A DNA stretch of 64,000 bases, taken from contig ML677326.1 in the NCBI GenBank assembly GCA_007922305.1, forward strand, positions 50,624,460 through 50,688,459, in the 5' to 3' direction. Below, piece by piece: positions 52,801-64,000 of this stretch (position 1 is its first letter; every line of letters starts with the position of its first letter). The position numbers and the translations under genes were made by a program. The DNA comes from Dermatemys mawii (Eukaryota > Chordata > Testudines > Dermatemydidae). The notes under the pieces were generated by a model. The model saw nothing but the letters and a program-made list of their open reading frames with translations. It ran no database searches and was not told the DNA's origin.

Positions 52801-55469
52801 TCCACAACAGAAGGGTAATGGCACAGGGGAGAAAAGAAAAATACTTCACATATTGTGTGGATGGAAACCAATCTCAAATATTATTAGATGGCTTGCCAAA
52901 TGAGGCAGAATAACCATTTCAGCATGTTCAGATGTTCAGGAAGTCTACCCTGCCCTCCAGTTACAGCACTGAGTTGGAAGACATTTAACTTCTTAGTAGT
53001 AAAATACTTTGGAAGCTGACATTATTAAAAAAAAAGTATAAATACTTAACTTAATTTGGGAATACTGGAGTCAAGTAGGAAGATGTGCTGGAAAGGATTT
53101 AATTGTAGTTAATCCTGGGAAGTAGTGCCGACTACCTTGGTCATTGCTAGGAAATTGCTAATAAAATATTTATTTCCACTGCAACCGTAAGTTCCTCTAC
53201 GTGCTCTTTCCCGCACTACAGTATTACAGTTTTCTCTAATTAGCACTTAATTTTTAGTTCTTACCCAGTTATCACACTCTGACAAGAATACAAATGTTGT
53301 AATCCTCCTGTTTGATGAAGGAAAGGTGGGGACAATCTTTAAATTGAGCTAACAATTAAAAGAGAGTTAAATTTTTCATAGAAAAAATATTTATTCTTCA
53401 GAGTAGAGATGGTCCACTGTGCACATGGTTCAATATCTGCATATAAATTGAGAAAATTTAAACCCCTGTGTGCCCAGGGATAAGGTAAAATACAAACTAA
53501 TGAGAAGGCAAAACACTGTGATGGTTACAGCGGATTCAATCCAAAGAAGCACTAGCAAACATCAAAAACTATAAATAATACTTCATAAGTGGCCAATTTT
53601 AGAGTTTAAGAGAGAAAAACTAGGAAGTAAGTTGTTCGAAAAAGAGGATTCAACATTGTTAACATTGTTAATAGTCTCAAATATGGCTTACACAAATAGG
53701 GAGGAAATCACCTAAAGGGAATGAATGTCTCATAATTCATACTCATGTTTCAAATGAGAAGAATGTGCTTAGTGTCTCTCTCTCTCTCCAGGAAACAAGA
53801 GAGATTAAACAAATCATGGTTGAAAACTATTACACTCATCAAATTCCTTTAAAGCATTCATTTATGCTTTGAAATGTTACATGTACAAGTTGGCATAACA
53901 TGGCTTTTAACTGGCAGGAACAATGTGCCAAAGCCTAGATTTTGCCTGCATAAGGTGTTTAGTGACAGCCTCTTTAAAAAAAATGACATTAATGGCTGCT
54001 TCCTGGAAGGGAAATACTCCTAAATCTCTACATTCAGCAGTGTATCCTTCTGCTGATGAGAGCAGAGACTGACTCCAGCTGTGTAGAAGTTTCTTCACCC
54101 ACCTCTTTTGGGTAGTTTTTTAAAAAGCATTATCCTTTAATCCTACATGTATTTTAATTCTGGCGTTGCTTGTATGATGCTTCAGGGACACTGGCATTTC
54201 TTATATGAATGAGGTTTTACTTTACTGTCATGTAGTAGTTTGATTCCTGGATTTGGCCTTCCCTGATTTCAAGCTAAGAACATTTATACATAATTTTGAT
54301 CCTTTGGGGTCCTAACTCTTTTTCCTGATAACCTTTTTGGGATAGACTATATAATTTATAGACAAATTATTGAGTGAATTCTTCTCATACAACAAATTAT
54401 TTTAAAATGCAAGATAATCTTAATAATGTCCTTAACAGGACAGCTAATTAACAGATGCGCTTTCAGTGGTAGAAAATTATTCTAGCCTCTGTAATCACAC
54501 ATGAAATAGAAAGTTTAAGGATTTAATTTTAGTATGAAAATTGTGATGAAGACCCAGGGTAGATGATCCTTTTAATGTTGGCGACTCATAGTTTTGTCTG
54601 GTTAGCAGGAGAAGGTTTGAATAAAATATTTATGTATATTATTCTATGTAAGATACTCAATTTTTTAAATCTATACACGCAGTATATTTTACTGGAATGT
54701 TATATTGGAACATCCCTTGAGATAAGAGCAAGTACACATTTCTAAAGAAATCCCAGGTATGAGGATTAAAAAGATAAGAGAAATGAAGTTTCAAGTTATC
54801 ACATCTTTGCTTTCGCACAGGAGCAGAAATGATAAATGCTGTATAAAAGAATTCCAATATGGCAGGCACAGAAATCAAGGATGGATACTCAGCTATCATG
54901 AGATGGAGATACATGAAGAGTAATCTTCCTTTCTCTCACTTTTGGCAGCCACTATCGGTCTCATGCCCACAAATTTTGTAGGAAAAGGCAGCATACAGTA
55001 TAAAGATCTATAGGGATCCATGAAGGTGTCCAATGGACATTTTTAAGGGATGGAGGTGAACATACGGAGTGGGAGGATCTTGGGATGTACGTTGTGCCTG
55101 TAATGGAATCATTCCTATATGTATTAATACACATCTCTTGATTTTTTCAGTGTTTATTAGATTACAAATGTAGTCTATTAAATGTTTTTAAGTAATGACA
55201 TTTCAACCATTTTAAATCAGTTAGATATAATGTCAAACTTTCATTATCTGAGTATTCTATGCGTATAGTAAGATAAATCATTGCCTTTTCTGAGTGCTAA
55301 CAAATCCAGTATCATCATTTTTGGAGAAGGACATAACTTTATGGTCAGAACTGAGAGAAAGTATTTGAGTATGTGAATGTAACCTTAAATGAAACAAACT
55401 TACCATAGTTTATATGGATAGAAAATCCATGCTTGAATAATAGGGGTAAAGCAGTAGGAATATACAACA
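49894..55469. other. AT-rich sequence with few features
   Basis: About 5.6 kb without a supported gene. A Harbinger-like terminus (TTAAGGGCTTGTCTTTGC) lies at 50452-50469 and may start an element of about 300 bp, but I found no right end. Simple runs occur at 51613-51657 (AATA-type) and 53775-53790 (TC). Confidence 0.45.
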
Positions 55470-57018
55470 TACCACAATAACTATGAAATGCTCAGAGAGA
55501 TTGAAGAAAGGCTATAAAATAGAAAACTTGATAATCAGGGATTTCAGCTGTCCCCATGTTGACTGGGTACATGTCACCTCAGGACGGGATGCAGGGATAA
55601 AATTTATAGACATCATTAATGACTGCTTCTTGGAATAGCAAGTCCTAAAACCCTAGGAGAGAGGCAATTCTTGATTTAATCCTAAATGGCATGCAGGAAC
55701 TTGTCTAAGAGGTGAACAGAGCTGAACCACTTAGTATCAGCAACTATAATGTGATTATATTTAAGATCCTTGGGGAGGAGAATACCACAAAGGCTACCAC
55801 AGTAGTATTTAACTTCAGTAAGGGGAACTACACAAAAATGAGGAAGACAGTTGAACAGAAATTAAAAGGAACAGCCACAAGGGTGAAACAGCTACAAGCT
55901 GCACAGAAACTTTTTAAAATCATCATAAAAGGCACAAATTAAATATACCCAAAATAAAAAAAAGACAGTAAGAGGACCAGAAAATGCCTCCCCTGGCTAG
56001 ACAATAGTGTAAAAGAGGTGGTTAGAGGCAAAAAGGCATCCTTTCAAAACTGGAAGTCAAATCTTACAGAGGAAAATAGAAAGGATCATAAATTCTGGCA
56101 AGATGTGTAAAAGTATAATTAGGCAGGCCAAAAGAGCTTAATAGGCTCTGAAGAGCAACTAGGAAAAGACAAAAATTAACCGGAAAAAATAAACAATGCA
56201 TCAGAAGTTGAAGCCTTGCAAAAAATTCAGTAGTGTCGCTGGACAGGACAATCAAGAGATTAAAGGAGCACTTAGACAAGACTATTGCAGAGAATCTTAA
56301 TGAATTCTTTGTATCAATCTCCATTGTGAGAGCTATGAAGGAGTTTCCCACACCTGCACCACTCTTTTTAGGAGACAAATCTGAAGACCTGTCCCAGATC
56401 AAGATGTCAGTAGACGTGGTTTGGGAACAAATTGATGTAGGTGCCCCATCTCAATATCTGAATTAGAAAGGTATGGAGAAGGGCAACAAAAATTATTAGG
56501 GGTATGGAACAGCTTCCATATGATGAGACATGAATAAGATTGGGACAGTTCAGCTTGGAAAAAAAGAGAAGACTAAGGACGGATATGATAGAGGGCTATA
56601 AAAACATGAATGGAGTGTTATTTACTTCTTCACATAAACACAAGGACCAAAGGCACCCAATGACATTAGTAGGCAGCAGGTTTAAAACAAACAGAAGGAA
56701 GTACTTCACACAACACAGTCAACTTGTGGAACTCATTGCCATGGGATGTTGTGAAAGCCAAAAATATAACCAGTTCAAAGAACCACTAGGTAAGTCCATA
56801 GGTTTATCAATGGCTATTAACCAAGACAGTCATGATCCAACCCTAAACTCTGGGTGTCCCTACGCTTGGACTTCCAGATGCTGGGAGTGGTGACAGGGGA
56901 TGGATCAATAACTACACTGTTCTGTTAATTTCCTCTGAAGCATCTGGCATTGGCTACTGTCAGAGAGAGGATACTGGGCTAGATGGATCAGAATGGCCAT
57001 TCTTATCTTATATTCTTA
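55470..57018 (+). mobile_element. CR1 LINE with internal deletion
   Basis: + strand. The left part encodes the end of the endonuclease: RDFSCPHVDWVHVTSGRDAG (the GDFN-PHVDW block of CR1) near 55538, then FIDIINDCFLE. The linker region follows (55712-56460, with broken frames such as ...KTVEQKLKGTATRVKQL). At about 56455-56465 the sequence jumps to the end of the reverse transcriptase (ERYGEGQQKLLG-like, then DGYDRGL-like), so most of the reverse transcriptase is missing. The 3' end is GAATGGCCATTCTTATCTTA, a CR1 subfamily terminus. Confidence 0.85.
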
Positions 57019-57329
57019 ATATATTGATCCAATGTTTGGGGCCCAATTATGTCACCTTTTACACGTACTCCTAAGCGTGTAATTGCTCACCAACATAGGT
57101 AAGGAATTCACACTTTGGCTTTCTGTAATTTGTGACAAGAAAAAAAAGTGTGGTACAGGATTCCTGATAGTGAGCAGCATCTTCAACCCTTAATGTGTTT
57201 AACTAAACCTTCTTCATGTGGAATTTCTAGTGATCAAGAAAATGTGTTAATAAGTACAATTTCTGACTGTCATGTTAAATACAGACTATCTCGTCCTTCA
57301 ACATCCTTTGGCTGTTTGAAAGTCTCCTT

Positions 57330-57407
57330 TAATTAAACTGGAAGAGATTTTTTGCGGCAGGTTTTAAATATAAAACCTACCGCAAAAAATCTCTTCCAGT
57401 TTAATTA
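57330..57407. repeat. near-perfect 78-bp hairpin
   Basis: Arms 57330-57366 and 57371-57407 pair over 37 bp with one mismatch (C58 against A79) and a loop of about 4 bases. The arm begins TAATTAAACTGGAAGAG and continues with a T-run and GCGGCAGG. TA at both ends fits a Tc1/mariner-type miniature element, similar in size and build to mammalian MADE1; a microRNA-type precursor is the other possibility. Confidence 0.9.
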
Positions 57408-58384
57408 TTCCATCTTTAAATATAAAGACGAGCTCCTGAAAAGCAGGGCACCAATCTTGCAGTGCTATAGGTTTGAGTCATATGTGTTTTATTTTGTTTT
57501 AAAATGTTAAACAGCACTGAAATCTCTTGTGGGAAATACAGTATGTAATCCAAGTTACCAAATCAGTCTTGCTTAAATGCAAACATTTGCAAAAACACAT
57601 GAAGTAGAGCAATGAAATTTAACTAGATTATATTCTTCTTTGGTCTTTAAATAAAATTTTATCTCAAATCTTATGAAGTCTTATGCCAAGAATACTAAAT
57701 CATATCAAAGGCAAAGAAAACAAAGCCAACTACATGTAGTGCTTATTTTTGTCTTCTGTTTTAGATGTATTATTTACCACCCTTCAGGTAATTATCCACT
57801 TTTCCTATATTCTAAGCATCTATTCACCACTTTAGAGAATTCTATTTGCATAAAGCAGATCTCTGGGGAGGTCTGGGCCTATCTTAAAAATCATGATAAA
57901 TCTGTCTGTAATCCTGCTGGATATGAAGTGAGATATGGCAGACAGAGGAGTGGAAATGCAAGAGGCACTAAAGCATGAAAGAAAGTCACCTTGAAGGGCT
58001 GATACTGGAGCTTATTTTGTTAGAGGGTTCCTGGCTTTGTTGCACATGCATTCTTTAGGCATATGTTGACTGACCTTAAACTGTGAGATTCATAACCTAT
58101 GAGGTGAGCCCAAGATGACTAGGATTGTATTTTGAACATTTAGAGTCCACGTAAATTACACCTTGTTCAGAATTTTTTTTTCCAATTCACTTGAAAAATA
58201 AACTCCTGCAGACAGGCCACATAACTCTGGAAGAAGTGGCTCTCTCTCAAAGGGAGTGAGGTAAGACGTGTTTTGTTCCCCTTGCCCCAGATAATTTGTA
58301 TGAGTTGAAACAATCTTTATGAGGCAGCAGCAAAAAATACAAAACAGACTAAAATAATGGCTTTAAACTGTTCGGGAAGTTTGG
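57408..58384. other. AT-rich sequence
   Basis: No recognised feature. The 101-codon + frame at 57673-57978 has no domain. Confidence 0.4.
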
Positions 58385-58850
58385 TGTAACTCATTACTTT
58401 GAGAATTAATGCCATCCTTTTTTTGGCTTCCTTTCCAGGTACCCCCACCCCCCGCCACACCATTAGGTTACTCTACCTGTTGGCTGGAAAGCCTGGGACT
58501 AACCTCACCCTCATTACAAGACAAGGCCCACCTGGGTGGAATCAGGAAATTCCAATATAAAAAGGCAGCAGGAAGTTGCAGAGGTGTATGTTTAAGAGAA
58601 GTAGCCGAGACAGTCAGAAGGACTGAGTTCTGTTCTTGACAGGCTCTGTTGCCAACCTGGTGAAGAGTGAATTAAAAGGATTTTGGACTTTAAAGGAGAC
58701 TAGAAACTTTGAGAGGTCTTAAAGGGACTCCAGTGAAAGTAGAGGTCAATGGTCCACAGCACTGCATCCCCCTTCCTTTAGAGGGACCCAGCAAGTCTGG
58801 CTGATTTTTCGCTTGACTGAGCAGCAAAAGTTTACTGTTGCACACATTTT
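58385..58850 (+). mobile_element. candidate solo LTR
   Basis: It begins TGTAACTCATTACTTTG, has a strong TATA box (ATATAAAAAGG, 58556-58566), and has the composition of a turtle LTR (GGACAAGGCCCACCTGGGTGG-like text near 58518). The right boundary is guessed and I found no target duplication. Confidence 0.4.
58556..58566 (+). promoter_or_regulatory. TATA box in candidate LTR
   Basis: TATAAAAAGG in a GC-richer context than its flanks, about 170 bp from the presumed LTR start. Confidence 0.5.
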
Positions 58851-59749
58851 AGAGCACACAAGAGTGTAAAGCTGTAATAGCGGTGGAACTAGATGATTAT
58901 GGGATACAGAACCACAAAATTGGCTCAGATGTAGTTAGTAGTGGCAGAGAACTGTTAACAACAAATAGCTAATGATCCATATGCTATGGCCGACAATCAA
59001 GTTTATAATATATAAAGCTCCATAACACCAACCCTATAACAACTGGGAACTAATTTACACCCATATTTGATTAACTGAAGTCCAGTGAGAGAGAGTAGGT
59101 ACAACAAGCTGCTTTCCCCGGAGTGTTCTTAAGAGCATACTGATGGGTACCATATTCAAATGCATTTTTAAACACAAGTTCAAATAAAAAGTAGATGACA
59201 CATCGTGAAGGAATTCTTGTTCTTTCTGAATTGTTATGCTACCTCAGTGCTTAAAAAAATCCAAAAAGCCAAAAAACAAAGAAAAACAACAAGCAGAAAA
59301 ATGAAGTTCCCTATTCCACTGAATAAATCTATTTGCAAAATTAAATCTGAAGACAAGTCACGCAACTCTAAAATGCAAGTCTATCAATACATGGGGTTAG
59401 CCAAGATGACTATTATATATCATTACATTTATATAAATCCTTTTTTGAAATCACTTTATATATTACATAAAGATATGATTAAGTGACTAACCATTCTGTT
59501 CAGTATATGCACTATATTAAGTACAGCTGGATAGTACAGGATTCGCCTCTTCGCACCACTTCACCAGTTAAAAACATAAAGGTCATTTCTTTAGATTGGT
59601 ATTAGCTGCTTTATATAACAGAAAGCAAGCAATGTTTTAATATGTTTAAAGTATTGTCTTATTACTTGGATGTACTAATTGCAGCCATTATTCTAGATAA
59701 GTCTTTAGACATTAATTAGTAAGAAATCAGAAATTTTGGGGGGGGGGAC
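58851..59749. other. AT-rich sequence
   Basis: No supported gene or repeat. A run of G ends it (59738-59747). Confidence 0.4.
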
Positions 59750-60243
59750 TGTAACAAGGCAAAAGGTCCCAGTGTAATTATTATGGCCTAAAACCCATTT
59801 TAGCTGCAATTCTGGAAATTTTAGTTCCTCCATGTGGCTCTGAGTGTTCCAAGACGAAACATCAAACTGGATTGTGTGACTATGAGCAGATCATATGAAG
59901 CAGCTCCAAGTTAGTCTTGCGGAAGTTCTGGTGTGCATCTCCGTACACAGACAGTCAGGGGGACAATGACCTGCCAAAAAAATAATGATGGCCAAAGATG
60001 TGGAATAGGACCAGCAGAAGCCCCTGTAACCAATAAAAGAAACATTTGACCCCTGATAAGGGTGAAAGGACCAAGTTGAACAGTCAAAAGGGACAAGTCC
60101 ATATACAAGTGGTCACTGGGGAACCCTGGTATACAGGGGTGACAACTTGGGGATCCTTGATACAAAAATGACTGGCTTGAGCAGGTTTTGGGGTCTGTTA
60201 ATAAACCAGACCCCAGAAAGGGATAATTCAGTTTGACACTACA
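59750..60243 (+). mobile_element. candidate solo LTR
   Basis: It begins TGTAACAAGG and ends GACACTACA (TG...CA), 494 bp, with GTTAATAAACCAGACCCC near the right end as a polyadenylation context. No target duplication is visible, so the call rests on termini, AATAAA and family resemblance from memory. Confidence 0.4.
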
Positions 60244-61061
60244 TTTTTATGGCATGTGAGTGCCTGTGATACACAGAAGGAAAAGAAACTGAAGCAGAGA
60301 TGGGCATCTAAATGGGGAAGATTCATTTGCATGCACACAGGCAACAGTAACTTTCAGTTATATTGTGGAGGTTAGAATTATTCTGTTAGTATTCGGTAAA
60401 TCTCAAGCATGCTCCTTTGGAACTGGACCTAGAATTCTTGATCTTCAGTTTCAAAACTCAACCTTCCACTATTGAAGATAAAGGAACGCTAATGTAGCTG
60501 ACAGTAACACATCCCTCATCTACTCTGTGGGCTGTTCGCTACAAGGCAACAATGTACACATAAAACCAGTACATTACAAATTCTGGGGATAGTCTCCTTT
60601 CTCCAGTTAGTGGACGGGAAAACTGCGACAATAATAATTCAAGGTTTCTCTTGCTACGGAAACTTATCCCCAGGATCTATCCTTCTAGTACTAATGCCTG
60701 TGGTTCTTAGTAGAAGGTTTTCAACTCATTTCGCCCCCGCCCCCATCAAAAATTACCCATTTATCAAAACCTAAACATTTCATAAAAGTGTAAAATTTGA
60801 TAAAAAATTCTTTTAAAATGGAGCAAAGCATTTGGATGAAGTCAAAATGGAAAATCAAAATCTATCAATTCAAAGTGACTTTAAATAGATGTAAGCAGTG
60901 TCAGGATGAGCTCTACTCTGACATCTGGTGTTGAATTTTGGTGAGTTGTGGAAAAGAACTTCAAGGCTGCTCTCATTTGCATAGGCACACCCACCATGCC
61001 TAGACTGAGCTCACAGCAGCCCAAATGGTCACTTTGGCTGCTGTGAGATCCCTAGTTTCTC
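60244..61061. other. AT-rich sequence
   Basis: No recognised feature. Confidence 0.4.
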
Positions 61062-61454
61062 TGTTATTGGGGCAGAAATGATAAAGTATTGTTACCCTGA
61101 TTACGTGAATCAAGGACTGGAGGACTGTGGACATGTACTTGGCTTTTGTAATGATGGAGGGACTCACCATCATCTACGTAGCACTCACTGGGCAAGGGAC
61201 AGAGGTTCTAAAACCCACTGAATTGAGAGAGGCTATGGACAGGGATCTATACCTTTTGGTAAGCCTATCACACTCTGCCTCTCTCCACTGTGGAATGTCA
61301 GAGCTAACTTTTTATTCCATTAGGAGTCTAATTTCAGGCTGCTGAGCTGAATTCACTTTGGGCCCAGTGGTGCACTAGGCTCCCCTACTATAGGCTGAAA
61401 TCACTTAAGAGCTGAAATCACTGAGCACTGTGTTAAGTAGTGGGGCCTGAAGGT

Positions 61455-61700
61455 ATATTGCTGAGCAGCTGGTGGAGCTGAGCAGTTTGTGAGTGTAGTT
61501 CATGTGGCTGGCAGAGTGGAGTGGAGCAGAGGAGCTGAAGGAGCCAAGCAGTTTGTGGGACAGCTAGTGGAGTTGCTAGCACAGAGGAGCAGCTGATGGA
61601 GCAGAGCAGTTCCTGGGACGGCTGGTGGAACGGAGCATCTGGCAGAGCAGCTCGTGGGACAGCTGGCACAGTGGAGCAGTTTGTGTGATGGCTCGTGGTG
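61455..61700. repeat. degenerate minisatellite-like GAGCAG/TGGNAC tract in outer LTR
   Basis: Degenerate units of about 25-35 bp built from GGAGC, GAGCAGYT and GGGACNGCTGG recur across the tract. On the minus strand this gives serine/cysteine/alanine-rich chance frames. Confidence 0.6.
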
Positions 61701-62071
61701 AGGGCAGTAGCAGAACCCCATGGAGAGGCAGGGCAGTCAGCCTCAGATCACGTAAGGTGCCCCTTAAACTGGCCCCCTATTTCCACCCAGGCTGGGAGGT
61801 AAAACTCTGCAGATGAACTTTTGAACTCTGCAGAGACTTTTGGGCTGTTGGACTTTTGGGACTTTGGGTGATTTTGGAGTTGCTGGACTTTTGGGACCTT
61901 GGGTGACATTTGGGGTTGCAGGACTCAAGAGCCAAAGAAAAAGGACACAGCCCATTTGCTTGGGGATGTGCAGGCCTTCTGGTTCATGGTTTGTTTTATG
62001 AGTCTTGTTTGTGGTGTTTCTCCAATATAATGCCACATTGTTCCTCTCTGTTATTAAAAAGCTTTTGGTAC

Positions 62072-62731
62072 TGTGATGGAGTCAGACCAGAAGGATATAG
62101 TAGAGTGCTGGAAGGCAGGTATATTAGTCTCAGGATGTGCAGGTCCCTGTTCCCTGGATAGCCAAACAAAGGCTACTCCAGGCCAATCAAGACACCTGGG
62201 GCCAATTAAAAACCTTCTAGAAAGGAGTAGAAACAGCTAGCCTAATTGGGACACCTGAAGCCAATCAGGGACTGGCTGAAACCAGATAAAAACCTCCCAG
62301 TTAGTCAGGTGGGCTGTGGGTGTCAGGAGCTGTGGAAGGAAGTTATGCTGTTGGTGAGACTGAGTGTTGGACAACATATCATCCAGAAGGAAGGAGGCCC
62401 TGAGGTAAGGGTGAAGTGGAGTTTGAAGAAGCGGGGACTGCTGTGGGGAAGTAGCCCAGGGAATTGTATTGTGTTTTGTGCCTAAAAGGTCAGCCATCTT
62501 AGCTGATACTATTAGGGTCCCTGGGCTGGAGCCTGGAGTAGAGGGCGGGCCCAGGCTCCTCCCTTTTCCATCTTCCATACTGGCCTGTGATTAAGGTAAC
62601 TCATTAGGTGGTGACTCTTGCCAAGTATACTGAGAAAGGGAGGTCACTCTGGGGCCTAGATGAGTTTCTGAGGCCCCTAAATCTGCCAGGAAGCGCAGGA
62701 CCCACAAGCACAGACTTGGAGCTTTGTCACA
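62072..62731 (+). mobile_element. solo LTR with 4-bp target duplication (copy 2), nested
   Basis: It begins TGTGATGGAGTCAGACC and ends GCTTTGTCACA, flanked by GTAC on both sides (62068-62071 and 62732-62735). It is close to copy 1 (39369-39985) over most of its length; copy 2 has about 43 bp more near 62565-62630 (...GGCCTGTGATTAAGGTAACTC...). The CCAAT and GATAAAA motifs are kept. Confidence 0.9.
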
Positions 62732-62922
62732 GTACACTCAGACTCCGTCCTTGTGAGAAGGGAAGTATTGCCTCTTAGAGGCGCCCAGAGGGGTGGTATG
62801 TGGTGGTTCCAGGTCACTGGGTGGGGGCTCGAGCCAGTTTTGCATTGTGCTATTGGAATGGAACCCCTAGATATGGAACCTGGCCCTTGTTGCTGCCAGT
62901 TCTGACGGGCAGAAGGGTTACA

Positions 62923-64000
62923 TACAATTGTATAGTTTAATAATGTAATATATAAAAATCAAAATCAGCATGAAACATTTTGGTATTGCTGAAATAAAGC
63001 CTTGAAGTCAATGTAACTTTTTTCCTAGAATTTTGTTAAGTGAGAAATTTTTGAAATTTGTTGTTTCAGTTCCATTTTGGAACAAAAAAGAACAATTCAC
63101 AACTATTGAATTTCCCACAAAATGGAAAGTCTGGTTCCCATCCAGCTCTAGTACTTACAAAGAGGGCAGAGCATGTTACTTTTCTCCTATGAATATTATG
63201 ATAATGTAGCTCTGCCTACTTTGGAGACATAAGTGAAATGGAGCATATTATGCAGGAAGTAGAAGACTGCTGATATGTAAAATGTTATGCATGGAGGCCT
63301 GTCATGATTGGAGAGGGTGCACCCACCCTTTAGTGAACTACAGGATCATGGCCCTAGTTGGCATTTTTAAATTACTCTGTTCACCACAATATTAACAGTA
63401 ATTTTGGTTCAGTATTTTGTTTCCAGAGACATGACTTCACCAAACAAAATATTATTTGTAACATCAATTAAAACATATTAAAATAAAAACAAACCAAATG
63501 AAAGTATATATTACTTTGTTTTAATGTTAACTATCTCCCATATTCCCCTCTCTTCTCTATTATTATAGAGTTTATCAAAGAAAAGGCCATCATTATGACA
63601 GTCTCTCAGATGATATTAGATTTTCTTGTACTACTATAATGCCTATAGAAAACTTTCAACTGATAATAGCTAGGCAGACAGCCAGGAGGGGCTTCTGATA
63701 TTTCTTCACATCTTATACATTAGAAAATAAAAATAAATTACTCCCAACAATCTTGCTGTGCACATATCCAGACTATGTTCTTATAACTGTTTCCTTTGTC
63801 CTCACCTCCTTTATTCCTTCTGAGTGTTTGTAATTCTGACTTGTTGAGTCTTATCCTAATTTGATTGCAAGCTTTTCAGAAAAGGGATTGCTTTGTACAA
63901 AGAATACAATTCCTCACTCCTGACTGCAGCCTTTTGCAATCCCCTGTAATATAAAGAAATACATAGGATGAAATAGTGGTCCCATTAGTTTTGCCACAGA
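62923..64000. other. AT-rich sequence with one possible exon
   Basis: No repeat family recognised. A possible exon start at 63569 is listed separately. Confidence 0.4.
63569..63694 (+). CDS. possible exon start
   Basis: A strong pyrimidine tract (CCCCTCTCTTCTCTATTATTATAG) precedes a frame of about 41 codons, VYQRKGHHYDSLSDDIRFSC and on to a TGA. The peptide is polar and protein-like, but there is no known family, no clear donor and no partner exon. Confidence 0.2.

Larger units (their letters stand above)
61062..62922 (+). mobile_element. long LTR interrupted by a younger LTR
   Basis: The outer repeat runs from about TGTTATTGGGGCAG (61062) to GGCAGAAGGGTTACA (62922). Phrases such as CCACCCAGGCTGGGAGG, the repeated GGACTTTTGGGAC, CTGTTATTAAAAAGC and, after the insertion, CTCAGACTCCGTCC and GGTCACTGGGTGGGGGCTCG are one high-copy turtle LTR recognised from memory. 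Reading across the insertion (CTTTTGGTAC | ACTCAGACTCC) restores a continuous sequence. Without the insertion it is about 1.2 kb. I found no target duplication for the outer LTR, so its ends are approximate. Confidence 0.65.

Noticed and set aside
61433..61721. Cysteine/serine-rich minus frames resembling keratin-associated proteins
   Set aside because: They come from the degenerate GAGCAG minisatellite within an LTR; the two overlapping frames look alike because of the repeat.

Overview
The window looks like non-coding, repeat-rich chromosomal DNA of a sauropsid vertebrate, most likely a turtle. This rests on the mix of transposon families: CR1 LINEs, Penelope-like elements (PLEs) with a GIY-YIG endonuclease, DIRS-type tyrosine-recombinase elements, short PIF/Harbinger-like, hAT-like and pogo-like DNA transposons, long solo LTRs, and old MIR/L2-like pieces. 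The species assignment is inference. There are no bacterial features, and I found no tRNA, rRNA or CRISPR. Almost all long open frames are chance or transposon frames.

Region by region. 1-4500: two PLE tail copies, the second carrying a hammerhead-like motif and local inversions, then a Harbinger-like element. 5375-12955: the only candidate host gene, five + strand exons whose splice phases all agree. It would encode a small protein of about 143 residues that I do not recognise, and it has one in-frame TAG in exon 3. Its large third intron holds an hAT-like element (perfect 8-bp target duplication), a decayed LINE tail and a 2.3-kb Harbinger-like element. 14.0-14.8 kb: another Harbinger-like element. 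14.8-23.8 kb: AT-rich, nearly featureless. 23.8-25.9 kb: 5'-truncated CR1. 27.8-28.7 kb: PLE copy with a long GIY-YIG frame. 30.1-31.2 kb: pogo/Tigger-like element. 31.3-31.8 kb: MIR and L2-like pieces.

33.8-37.8 kb: Harbinger-like element, a solo LTR with 5-bp duplication, and remnants of two DIRS-like copies in the same orientation. 38.4-39.3 kb: an unexplained inverted repeat with matching reading frames. 39.4-40.0 kb: solo LTR. 42.4 kb: an imperfect 149-bp palindrome. 44.0-44.6 kb: CR1. 49.1-49.9 kb: GC-rich DNA transposon. 55.5-57.0 kb: internally deleted CR1. 57.3 kb: a near-perfect 78-bp hairpin. 58.4-62.9 kb: several LTRs, one nested inside another with a clean 4-bp duplication.

I found no new multi-gene system. 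The items most worth follow-up are the unrecognised gene with its premature stop, the 57.3-kb hairpin, the 38-39-kb inverted repeat and the tandem DIRS remnants. All homology calls are by eye; no database search was run.
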